A stretch of 64,000 nt of DNA from the NCBI GenBank assembly GCA_016710885.1, contig JADJUC010000004.1:162456-226455 (forward strand). The letters run 5' to 3'. The translations under genes were made by a program, and so were the position numbers. Shown here piece after piece: positions 52,797 through 60,689 of the stretch. Under the pieces are notes generated by a model. That model ran no database searches. It saw only the letters and a program-made list of their open reading frames with translations, and had not been told where the DNA came from. Numbering within the stretch: the stretch's first letter is position 1; the number at the start of each line of letters is the position of its first letter. The stretch is from Candidatus Proximibacter danicus. Its GTDB lineage: Bacteria > Pseudomonadota > Gammaproteobacteria > Burkholderiales > Rhodocyclaceae.

Positions 52797-54154
52797 CCGA
52801 ACTGATCTCTCCTCTACCCGACGACTGCAGATCGACCGCCGAAGTCCTTAACCGTGACTGTTCCTGCATCTCGCTCGATCACGCGGCGTTGGAAAAAGCG
52901 CTTGGACAGGAAACTTTCTACCGTGACCTGCGTGCGACGCGGCCGCATCTTTTTTCCGACTCGGTCGTCTTCGTCGGGCGCAGGCATCTGGCGCAGATGG
53001 CCGAACTGGTTGCTGCCATCGAAGCTATCGTTGCACTGCCGGCGTGGCAGGAGAAGGTGCTTGGCTGGGCGCCTGCATCGGCACATCGGCCGTCGGCCGC
53101 TCGCGGCGTCTTCCTCGGCTACGACTTCCATGTCAGTGACGACGGCCCGAAACTGATCGAGATCAACACCAACGCCGGTGGTGGCCTGCTCAACGCGCGA
53201 CTGGCGACGGCGCAGCGCGCCTGCTGCGAACCGGTTGCCAAATTGATGCCGGCACCTGCGCACGTCGAAGACAACTTTGTGGCCATGTTCCGTGAGGAAT
53301 GGCGACTAATGCATGGTGAGGCTGTGCTGACCCGCATTGCCATTGTTGATGAACAGCCGACGGCGCAGTATCTGGCGCCCGAGTTCGAGCTGTTCCGCCG
53401 CCTGTTCGAGGCCAACGGTATCTCTGCCGTGATTGCAGATCCGTCCGAGTTTGTCTGGGATGGCGAACGGCTGCTGCATGGCGGGCTGCCGGTCGATCTC
53501 GTCTACAACCGGCTGACGGACTTCTCGCTCGATGATCCCGGCAACGGCGCGCTGCGTGCGGCCTGGGAGAACGACGCCGCCGTGATCACGCCACATCCGC
53601 GTGCGCATGCGCTTTATGCCGACAAGCGCAACCTTGTCACGCTCGGCGATGCGGCATGGCTTGCCGAGATTGGTGTTGCCGCTGACGCCCGGGATTTGAT
53701 CGCCCGCGTGGTACCGGCGACCGTTTTGGTCACGGCGGCCGAGGGCGAGCGCTTCTGGGCTGAACGCAAGCGCTGGTTCTTCAAGCCGGCTGCCGGTTAC
53801 GGCAGCAAGGCCGCTTATCGTGGCGACAAACTGACCAAGCGCGTGTTCGAGGAAATCCTGCAGGGCGGCTACATCGCGCAGGCGCTAATACCGCCTTCAG
53901 AGCGCCGGCTGCAGGTAGCCGGCGAGCCGCAGCAGTTCAAGCTCGATCTGCGCAACTATGCCTACGCCGGCAAGGTGCAACTGGTCGTTGCGCGGCTCTA
54001 TCAGGGGCAGACCACCAACTTCCGCACGCCGGGCGGTGGCTTTGCGCCGGTGTTCGAGGTGCCGGGGGCGGATTCCCGCATGGCCGCTGCGGCGCTGGCT
54101 ACGTTGGGCGGAAGCGAGCCGGATTTGAGGCATACACCGCGACAACGCTCGTGA
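52793..54154 (+). CDS. ATP-grasp-like protein of unknown substrate
   Basis: The 453-residue product overlaps the helicase stop by 4 nt. I recognise no named family. Features point to an ATP-grasp fold: GPKLIEINTNAGGGLLNARL near residue 120 (acid and Asn metal/substrate ligands), a nucleotide-clamp-like strand WFFKPAAGYGSKAAYRGDK near 325-345, a loop YIAQALIPPSERR and FKLDLRNYAYAGK with basic and acidic residues near 385-395. It may ligate a carboxylate to an amine or peptide, as ATP-grasp enzymes do. Codon use matches the housekeeping neighbours. No partner of known pathway is adjacent; the operon partner is a DNA helicase. The product is cytosolic with no signal peptide. Confidence 0.6.
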   Translation: MTELISPLPDDCRSTAEVLNRDCSCISLDHAALEKALGQETFYRDLRATRPHLFSDSVVFVGRRHLAQMAELVAAIEAIVALPAWQEKVLGWAPASAHRPSAARGVFLGYDFHVSDDGPKLIEINTNAGGGLLNARLATAQRACCEPVAKLMPAPAHVEDNFVAMFREEWRLMHGEAVLTRIAIVDEQPTAQYLAPEFELFRRLFEANGISAVIADPSEFVWDGERLLHGGLPVDLVYNRLTDFSLDDPGNGALRAAWENDAAVITPHPRAHALYADKRNLVTLGDAAWLAEIGVAADARDLIARVVPATVLVTAAEGERFWAERKRWFFKPAAGYGSKAAYRGDKLTKRVFEEILQGGYIAQALIPPSERRLQVAGEPQQFKLDLRNYAYAGKVQLVVARLYQGQTTNFRTPGGGFAPVFEVPGADSRMAAAALATLGGSEPDLRHTPRQRS

Positions 54155-54186
54155 CGGGTCTCTGCGCTATAATTGACACGATACTG

Positions 54187-54200
54187 TACAGAATTCTGTA
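54187..54200. promoter_or_regulatory. Palindromic operator upstream of the toxin-antitoxin pair
   Basis: TACAGAATTCTGTA is a perfect 14-bp dyad, 11 nt upstream of the antitoxin start and just before its AAGGAA ribosome site. Type II antitoxins usually repress their own promoter through such sites. Confidence 0.5.
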
Positions 54201-54211
54201 AGGAATTTACG

Positions 54212-54500
54212 ATGCCTACGCTTGCCAGCGACATTGTTTCCCTGTCTTCCGCCCGAGCGAATCTCTGAACTTGCCGACGAAGCCAAAGCGGGGAGCGAAA
54301 AAATCATTACCAAGAATGGTGAAAGCTATGTCGCGCTGATCGATGCGCGGCGTCTTGATTACTACCATCGCCTCGAACAGGAACACCTTCATCTGCTGCT
54401 GATCGACGATGCGATCAAGGGGTTGGACGACGTCGCCGCCGGCCGGACGCGCGATGCACGTGCGGTGCTGGCCCAGCTGAAGCACCGCCGCTCGGCCTGA
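54212..54500 (+). pseudogene. Phd/YefM-type antitoxin, frameshifted
   Basis: The ATG at 54212 follows AAGGAA and reads MPTLASDIVSLSSARANL, then a stop; shifting near 54263 continues SELADEAKAGSEKIITKNGESYVALIDARRLDYY and so on to 54500. The joined protein, about 95 residues, has the Phd/YefM pattern: a DNA-binding N-terminal half with ARANLSEL...GSEKIITKNG and a toxin-neutralising C-terminal helix. The two-base loss in a CT repeat (CTCTGAAC) explains the break. It is the upstream gene of a toxin-antitoxin operon, 13 nt before the toxin. Confidence 0.75.
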
Positions 54501-54512
54501 TCCGGTTCAGCG

Positions 54513-54899
54513 ATGGCGAAGAGAGAGTTGCAGATCAGGCTTGCTGCCAGCTTCGAGCGTAATATTGAAGAGCTTGCGGCATTTCTCGCCGAAGCGGACG
54601 CGATGCCGGCCTACGACGCCTTGCTCGATGAACTGGTCGAGACCGTGATTCCCAATCTCGAACGTTTCCCGGAAATGGGGAGGCCGTTTTTCTCCCGCGA
54701 CGTCTGTTCGGTCGAGGGCATCAACGCGCTGGAGCGGCTGGGAGAGCGTCTGCAGACGCTGGCGATTCCTCCCGATGCCCTGCGTGAATATGTGCTCCGC
54801 GATTATCTCGTTCTCTACGCAGTGCAAGGCGCGCTGATTCATCTGCTTGCGGTCCGGCACCAGCGCCAGTTGGCGTTTCGACTGGGTGCCAGCGGGTAA
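54513..54899 (+). CDS. RelE/ParE-family toxin
   Basis: The 128-residue product follows the antitoxin gene by 12 nt. It shows the RelE/ParE fold in outline: an N-terminal helix region (RLAASFERNIEELAAFLAE), IPNLERFPEMGRPFF, and the C-terminal strands LREYVLRDYLVLYAVQGALIHLLAVRHQRQL. RelE-type enzymes cut mRNA on the ribosome, whereas ParE-type poison gyrase; sequence alone does not decide, and the RelE-typical basic active site is not evident. At 128 residues it is larger than the usual 90-105. Confidence 0.8.
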   Translation: MAKRELQIRLAASFERNIEELAAFLAEADAMPAYDALLDELVETVIPNLERFPEMGRPFFSRDVCSVEGINALERLGERLQTLAIPPDALREYVLRDYLVLYAVQGALIHLLAVRHQRQLAFRLGASG

Positions 54900-54939
54900 A
54901 ATGGCGGCCATGAATGCATTTGCTACAAAGGTATTCGCA

Positions 54940-55455
54940 ATGAAGGTTTTCGGTATCGCCGGTTTTTCCGGGTCGGGCAAGACGACGCTGATCGAACAGC
55001 TGATTCCACGGCTGACCGCGCACGGTTTGAAGGTTTCGGTCATCAAGCACGCGCACCACGGCTTCGACATCGACCGGCCGGGCAAGGACTCCTACCGTCA
55101 CCGCGACGCCGGGGCCAGCGAGGTGATGCTCACCGGCGCGCAACGCTGGGCGCTGCTGCATGAACTGCGTGATGAGCCGGAACCCACGCTCAACGAATAC
55201 CTGGCCCGCTTCTCGCCCTGCGATCTGGTGCTGGTCGAAGGTTTCAAGAATGAGCCGGTGCCCAAGCTGGAAGTCTACCGCCCGGCCAACGGCAAGCCGC
55301 CGCTGTGGCCGGATAACCCGAATGTTGTCGCGGTGGCCTGCGACGAGCCGATCAAGACCCACCTGCCGGTGCTTGATCTCAACGACATCGACGCGATTGC
55401 CACCTTCGTCGTCGACACCCTCGACCTGCAAGGAAAGACTCATGCTCTCGTTTGA
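54940..55455 (+). CDS. mobB: Molybdopterin-guanine dinucleotide biosynthesis protein B
   Basis: MobB is a small GTP-binding protein that assists MobA in attaching GMP to molybdopterin. The start at 54940 gives MKVFGIAGFSGSGKTTLIEQLI with the P-loop near the beginning, as in the family; upstream ATGs at 54901 and 54910 would add a non-conserved leader. The 171-residue protein has VIKHAHHGFDIDRPGKDSYRHRDAGA and VLVEGFKNEPVPKLEVYR, the MobB signatures. It overlaps moeA by 14 nt, so moeA translation is probably coupled to it. Confidence 0.93.
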   Translation: MKVFGIAGFSGSGKTTLIEQLIPRLTAHGLKVSVIKHAHHGFDIDRPGKDSYRHRDAGASEVMLTGAQRWALLHELRDEPEPTLNEYLARFSPCDLVLVEGFKNEPVPKLEVYRPANGKPPLWPDNPNVVAVACDEPIKTHLPVLDLNDIDAIATFVVDTLDLQGKTHALV

Positions 55456-56650
55456 CGAAGCGCTGCAGAAGCTGCTCTCCGGCTGCCAGCCGGTTACCGA
55501 AACCAAGGCCATGCCGACCATTGCGGCGGCCGGTCGTGTACTCGCCGAAGCCCAGTATTCAACGCTCTCGGTACCGCCACTCGACAACTCGGCGATGGAT
55601 GGCTACGCCGTGCGTTCCGCCGACGTGATGGCCGTTGGCACGACGCTGCCGGTGTCACAGCGCATCCCGGCCGGCACCGTCGGCGCCCACCTGCAGCCGG
55701 GCACCGCTGCCCGCATCTTCACCGGCGCGCCGGTGCCGGCCGGTGCCGACGCGGTGATCATGCAGGAGCGCTGCGAGCATGCCGGGGATTCGCTGGTCAC
55801 GATCAACCATGTACCCAAGTCCGGCGAGCATATCCGCCGTGCCGGCGAAGATGTCGCCCCGGGGGCGCAGATTCTCGCTGCCGGGGCCCGCCTGCGGCCG
55901 CAGGACACAGCCTTTGCTGCCTCGGTCGGCCTTGCCACGCTGCCAGTGCTGCGCCGTGTGCGCGTCGCCGTATTCTTCACCGGTGATGAACTGCGTATGC
56001 CCGGTGAGCCGCTGCCACCGGGCGCGATCTACAACTCCAACCGCTTCGCGCTGGTGGCCCTGCTCGAGAACCTCGGCTGCGAAGTGCGCGATCTCGGCCT
56101 GGTGCCGGACAATCTCGACGCTACCCGCGCCGCCCTGCGCGCAGCCGCGGCCGACAACGACCTGATCATTACCTCCGGCGGTGTCTCGGTCGGTGAAGAA
56201 GACCACATCAAGCCGGCAGTGGAGGCTGAAGGCCGGCTCGATATGTGGAAGATCGGTATCAAGCCGGGCAAGCCGCTGGCCTTTGGTGCCGTTCGTGTTG
56301 AGGGCAGGGACGCTGCATTCATCGGCCTGCCGGGCAACCCGGTGTCGGCCTTCGTCACCTTCCTGACGCTGGTGCGCCCTTTCGTACTGCGCCTTTCCGG
56401 CGTCGACAAGGTGCGGCCGAAGTCCTACCTGCTGCGTGCCGACTACGACTGGGTTCGCCCCGATGCACGGCGCGAATTCCTGCGCGCGCTGACCAACGAT
56501 GCCGGTGGTGTCGAGCTGTTCCCGAGTCAGGGTTCTGGCGTGCTGTCGTCCTGCGTGCAGGCCGACGGCCTCGTCGATAATCCGCCGGGGCAGGCCGTGG
56601 CGCGCGGCGACCTGGTGCGTTTCATCCCGTTTTCCGAGCTGCTCAACTGA
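55442..56650 (+). CDS. moeA: Molybdopterin molybdenumtransferase MoeA
   Basis: MoeA inserts molybdate into molybdopterin-AMP. The ATG at 55442 (AGGAAAG upstream) was chosen over a much longer frame from 55160 that overlaps mobB. The 402-residue protein has the N-terminal conserved PPLDNSAMDGYAVR, the GDRI-like domain, the molybdopterin-binding domain with TGDEL, ITSGGVSVGEEDHIKPA and GLPGNPVSAFVTF, and the C-terminal beta-barrel. It ends with GTTTCATCCCGTTTTCC, 12 nt before moaD. Confidence 0.95.
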   Translation: MLSFDEALQKLLSGCQPVTETKAMPTIAAAGRVLAEAQYSTLSVPPLDNSAMDGYAVRSADVMAVGTTLPVSQRIPAGTVGAHLQPGTAARIFTGAPVPAGADAVIMQERCEHAGDSLVTINHVPKSGEHIRRAGEDVAPGAQILAAGARLRPQDTAFAASVGLATLPVLRRVRVAVFFTGDELRMPGEPLPPGAIYNSNRFALVALLENLGCEVRDLGLVPDNLDATRAALRAAAADNDLIITSGGVSVGEEDHIKPAVEAEGRLDMWKIGIKPGKPLAFGAVRVEGRDAAFIGLPGNPVSAFVTFLTLVRPFVLRLSGVDKVRPKSYLLRADYDWVRPDARREFLRALTNDAGGVELFPSQGSGVLSSCVQADGLVDNPPGQAVARGDLVRFIPFSELLN

Positions 56651-56662
56651 GCCTGAACCGAC

Positions 56663-56914
56663 ATGATCAAGATCCTGTACTTTGCCAGCCTGCGCGAAAA
56701 ACTCGGCACTTCGGGCGAGAGCCTTGAACTCCCGGCCGGCGTGAATGACGTCGGCGGCGTGCTGGCAACGCTTGCCGCGCGCGGCGGCGAATGGGCCAGC
56801 CTGGCATCGGTAAAGAACCTGAAGAGCGCGGTGAATCAGGACATGGCGCGCCACGATACGCCGGTGAAGCATGGCGACGAAGTGGCCTTCTTCCCGCCGG
56901 TTACGGGAGGTTGA
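56663..56914 (+). CDS. moaD: Molybdopterin synthase small subunit MoaD
   Basis: MoaD is a ubiquitin-like sulfur carrier; its C-terminal glycine is converted to a thiocarboxylate by MoeB and donates sulfur to cyclic pyranopterin monophosphate. The 83-residue protein begins MIKILYFASLREKLGTS and ends with the required Gly-Gly (FFPPVTGG). The frame is intact. Its stop overlaps the ribosome site of moaE, so both subunits of molybdopterin synthase are made together. Confidence 0.94.
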   Translation: MIKILYFASLREKLGTSGESLELPAGVNDVGGVLATLAARGGEWASLASVKNLKSAVNQDMARHDTPVKHGDEVAFFPPVTGG

Positions 56915-56919
56915 GCATC

Positions 56920-57372
56920 ATGAGCGTCAGCGTTCAGGAAGCCGATTTCGATGTCGGTGCAGAAATTGAAGCACTGACGGCGGGCGACGCCCGTGCCGGT
57001 GCGGTGGCCAGTTTCGTCGGTCTGGTGCGTGATGTGAACGAAGGTTCCGGCATTTCGGAAATGACGCTCGAACACTATCCGGGCATGACCGAGAAAGCGC
57101 TGCAGGAGATCGTTTCCGAGGCAAAATCGCGCTGGGACATCTACGCTGTGCGCGTCATCCATCGCGTCGGCCGTCTGCTGCCGACCGATCGCATCGTGTT
57201 CGTGGCAGTGAGCAGCGCACATCGCGGCGAAGCCTTCGCCGCCTGCGAATTCATCATGGATTACCTGAAAACCAGAGCGCCGTTCTGGAAGCGCGAGGTC
57301 ACGCCGGAAGGCGCACGCTGGGTGGATGCGCGGGAAACGGACGATCACTCGGCAGAACGCTGGAAGAAGTAA
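56920..57372 (+). CDS. moaE: Molybdopterin synthase large subunit MoaE
   Basis: MoaE is the catalytic subunit that transfers two sulfurs from MoaD to precursor Z. The ATG at 56920 follows GGGAGG at the moaD end; a longer frame from 56791 was rejected. The 150-residue protein shows GAVASFVGLVRDVNEG, TLEHYPGMTEKALQEI, VIHRVGRLLPTDRIVFVAVSSAHRGEAF and the lysine-containing active-site stretch FIMDYLKTRAPFWKRE. The organism therefore makes molybdenum cofactor; its user enzymes are not in this window. Confidence 0.96.
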   Translation: MSVSVQEADFDVGAEIEALTAGDARAGAVASFVGLVRDVNEGSGISEMTLEHYPGMTEKALQEIVSEAKSRWDIYAVRVIHRVGRLLPTDRIVFVAVSSAHRGEAFAACEFIMDYLKTRAPFWKREVTPEGARWVDARETDDHSAERWKK

Positions 57373-57389
57373 TCAAACCAAAAAAAACA

Positions 57390-57430
57390 GGCCCCGCTGC
57401 GCTTTTAGTGCAGCGGGGCCTTGTTGTTTG
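57390..57430. terminator. Bidirectional terminator between moaE and the chemoreceptor gene
   Basis: An 11-bp stem (GGCCCCGCTGC / GCAGCGGGGCC) with a 9-nt loop has TTGTTGTTTG after it on the plus strand and a T-run of seven on the minus strand. The two flanking genes converge on it. Confidence 0.88.
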
Positions 57431-57441
57431 CGGGGGAAAAA

Positions 57442-59153
57442 TCAGCTGATCTTGAATCGGCTGACCGCCGAATTCAGCGAGGCTGAAAGTTCCTGCAGGC
57501 GCCGTGCGGCGTCCGTGGTGTGCTGCACCGCCTGCGAGCTCTCTTCCGACATCTGGGCGATCTGTTCGATATTCTTGGCGATATCGCTCGATGCCGCGCC
57601 CTGTTCGCGGATCGACGACGAAATGTCGTTGACCACCGCCACCACGCGCATCGCACCGTCGCGGATGCTGATGATCGACTGCCCGGCTTCGTTGGCCAGT
57701 TCGACCCCCTTGCTTGCCTGACTGACCCCGGTTTCCATGCTGGCTACGGCGCTGCGCGTGCCGTTCTGGATTTTGCCAACCATGCCGGCGATTTCGGTGG
57801 TCGAAAGGCTGGTGCGCTCCGCCAGCTTGCGCACTTCGTCGGCCACCACGGCAAAACCGCGCCCCTGCTCGCCGGCACGGGCCGCCTCGATGGCAGCGTT
57901 GAGCGCCAGCAGGTTGGTCTGGTCGGCGATTTCTCGAATGGTGTTGACGATCGATGTGATGTGGTCCGATTGCTCGCCCAGTTCTTCGATGATCTTCGAG
58001 GAGGAGACAACAGCGTCGGATATCTTGCGCATCTCATCGGCGGCCGTCTGGATGATATGCGTGCCGCGTTCCGATACCTCGCCGGCTTCTTCCGAAATGC
58101 CGTGCGCTTCGCTGGCATTGTGCGAAACCTGATCGATGCTGACTGTCATTTCTTCCACCGCTGCCGCCATGGCCGAGGCCGATTCGCTTTGCTGGCGGGA
58201 ACGCAGTGCCACTTCCTCGGAGGCGTGCAGCAATTCGCCGGCAGCCGACTCAAGCTGGCTGGCACCGCTGATGATTTCACTGATCATCTTGCGCAAGGTT
58301 TCCTGCATTTCCTTCATGCCGGCCAGCAAACTGTTTTTATCGCCCGGTGCGCACTTCACGTCGACGGAGAGGTTGCCGGCAGCAATACGACGGGTAATCT
58401 CTGCCGCGTAGTGCGGATCGCCGCCCAGCGTACTGACGATGTTGCGACCGACAAAGAACAGTGCGAGCGCAATGAAACCGCCAATGCCAACCCCCCAGGC
58501 AAGGAAACGCGCGGCTTGTTTTTGGAAAAGGGCATCGACGTCGTCGATGTAGATGCCGCTACCGATGACCCAGCCCCAAGGTTCGAATTTTTTACGTAGG
58601 AAAGTTTCGAGTATAGCTCGGTCGTCGCGCCACCCCCGGCTTTCGGTTTCGGCCACAGGTACTGGACGTATCCATGCCCTGCAGCTTCAACGACTTCGTT
58701 GAAGGAAACGAACAGGTTCTTTCCGTCTACAGCGACGACCGGGCCATCCAGCCCTTTTTGCATCGATGTCGCCTTGTTGAAGCGCTCTGCGTCCAGCACC
58801 TTGTCATCCAGTGCGGGCACCGTCGGATGCATGATCATTTTGGGTACCGGCTTGCCGAGGTCATTGATCCAGAAATATTCAATGTTGTCATAGCGCAAGG
58901 AACGGATGGCATCCATTGCTGCCTTCTTTGCCTCATCCGCCTGGAGCTTGCCGTCTTTGGCCTGCTTTTCGAAATGGGTGACCGTGGCATGCGCTGTTTC
59001 GACCAGATTGCGCAGTTTTTCCTGCCGGTCGAGGATTAACTGCGCCTTGCCGTTGTTCAGTGACACGGCAAACAGCAAAACAAGCGCGGCAATGGTTGCT
59101 GTTGATAGCGCCGTCAGCTTGCCGCGTAACGACATCCCTCCCGATGTGCTCAT
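57442..59153 (-). pseudogene. Methyl-accepting chemotaxis protein with Cache domain, single frameshift
   Basis: Two frames form a protein of about 571 residues starting at 59153 (MSTSGGMSLRGKLTALS). It is a membrane chemoreceptor: an N-terminal membrane segment (about 12-32), a single-Cache periplasmic domain (QKGLDGPVVAVDGKNLFVSFNEV, WGWVIGSGIYIDDVDALF), a second membrane segment near 205-228, a HAMP domain and a long signalling domain with the hairpin tip around EIADQTNLLALNAAIEA. The break is in the T-run at 58588-58593; one added base gives SYVK-KFEPWGWVIGSG. No methylation-pentapeptide for CheR is visible at the C-terminus. An IS element lies in its upstream region. Confidence 0.85.
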
Positions 59154-59205
59154 GATCGCCCCTTTTCAGACCAAGACAGATGAATAGTTTGCGTATTCAT
59201 TCTAT

Positions 59206-59214
59206 GCCTAAAGT
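59206..59214. repeat. Left 9-bp target-site duplication
   Basis: GCCTAAAGT abuts the left end of the insertion sequence and is repeated exactly at 60589-60597 beyond the right end. Confidence 0.8.
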
Positions 59215-60588
59215 CACTGTTGTCCAAAACAAATTATGACGTTGGATCATCCGACGGTGTAGGGTGTAGGTGAATCGCCAAACCCACCCGCACCCAGCCG
59301 AAGGAGACCCAACGTGAAAGCATCATGCAGCATGTTCAGCCAAATACTCAAGCTCATTCCACGGACCGACTTCGAGCGCATGGTCAAGGAGACGGGCGCG
59401 GAATATCGCAGCAAGGGGCTGTCGAGCTGGAGCCAGTTTGTTGCCATGCTGTTCTGCCAACTGGGTCGGGCTCACTCTTTGCGCGAGATCGAGGGCGGGT
59501 TCAAGAGTTGCGAGGGCAAGCTTGCCCACTTTGGAATCGAAGCGCCGGCGCGCTCGTCGCTGTCCTACGCCAACGCGCATCGCCCGTGGGAGCTTTTCGA
59601 GAAGGTGTTCTACGGGTTGTTCGAGACTGTCGCGGCGAAAGCGGTGGGCAAGAAGAAGTTCCGTTTCAAGAACAAGCTGGTCAGCATCGATTCGACCGTG
59701 ATCGATCTGTGCCTGTCCATGTATGACTGGGCGAAGTTCCGCACCACCAAGGGCGCGGTCAAGCTGCATCTGGTGCTCGACCACGATGGCAACCTGCCGT
59801 GCTTCGGCATCATCACCGATGGCAAGGTGGCGGACGTCAAGGCCGCCCACCAAATGCACTTCGCACCCGATACCATCGTCGTCGATGACCGGGGCTACAA
59901 CGACTACCGGCTGTTCGCCAAATGGACGGATGCCGGCGTCTATTTCGTCACCCGCATGAAGGACAACACCTTGTTCGAGGTAGTCGAGGAGCACCCTGTG
60001 CCACAGCACCGGAACATCATCAAAGACCAGACCATCCGCTTGACCGGAACCGGCGCCCAGGATAAGTGTCCGCATCTTGCTCCGCCGGGTCGAGGCAATC
60101 CGCGAGGACACCGGCGGCACTCTCGTCTTCATCACCAATCATCACGGCCTCGGTGCCAGCACCATCGCCGCGATCTACAAGGATCGCTGGCAGATCGAGT
60201 TGTTCTTCAAGGCGCTCAAGCAGAATCTGAAGATCAAGACCTTCGTCGGTACCTCGGCAAACGCGGTCAAGACCCAGATTTGGACAGCATTGATCTCGAT
60301 GTTGTTGCTGCGCTATCTGCAATTGTCTTCCCGCTTCGGCTGGAGCTTGTCCAATCTCGTCGCGCTCCTGCGCATGAATCTCTTCACCCACCGCGATCTG
60401 ATGGCTTGGCTCGACAAACCATTCGCCACGCCGCCTGATCCTCAGGATAGCCCGCAGGCCGTCTTGGCTTTCGCCTGATCTTGGACAGCACCCGGAGGCA
60501 CGATCTTGAAAACCCGTCATAACACGTCCGAAATCCGCATCAGTTCAAGGTGCCTTCCGTCTGGTTTCGGCTATCTTGGACAGCAGTG
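59215..60588 (+). mobile_element. IS4-family-like insertion sequence, 1374 bp
   Basis: The element begins CACTGTTGTCCAAAA and ends TTGGACAGCAGTG; these imperfect terminal inverted repeats match at 12 of 15 positions. A 9-bp direct duplication GCCTAAAGT flanks it, as made by transposition. It carries one transposase gene on the plus strand. The intact duplication suggests a fairly recent insertion. It lies 62 nt upstream of the chemoreceptor start, so it has replaced or displaced part of that gene's promoter region. Confidence 0.85.
59314..60478 (+). pseudogene. IS4-family DDE transposase, frameshifted
   Basis: The GTG at 59314 (GGAGA upstream) starts MKASCSMFSQILKLIPRTDFERM, a DUF4372-type N-terminus of IS4-like transposases. 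The DDE catalytic residues can be seen: first Asp in SIDSTVIDLCL, second Asp in IVVDDRGYNDYRLF, and Glu in the YREK-like YKDRWQIELFFKALKQ. Near 60060-60075 the frame changes; the rest continues LLRRVEAIREDTGG and ends at 60478. The joined length is about 387 residues. As sequenced it could not be made in one piece; either the element is defective or one base is wrong. It is unlike the neighbouring housekeeping genes. Confidence 0.82.
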
Positions 60589-60597
60589 GCCTAAAGT
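60589..60597. repeat. Right 9-bp target-site duplication
   Basis: GCCTAAAGT, identical to 59206-59214, follows the right inverted repeat of the insertion sequence. Confidence 0.8.
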
Positions 60598-60689
60598 CAT
60601 ATTTATCAAGACCGCGATCACGCTGCCGGTGAAAGCTCTGTGCCCCCCTCCGTCTGTCCGGCAGGTCCGATCGTTTCTGGGTGAGGGAT

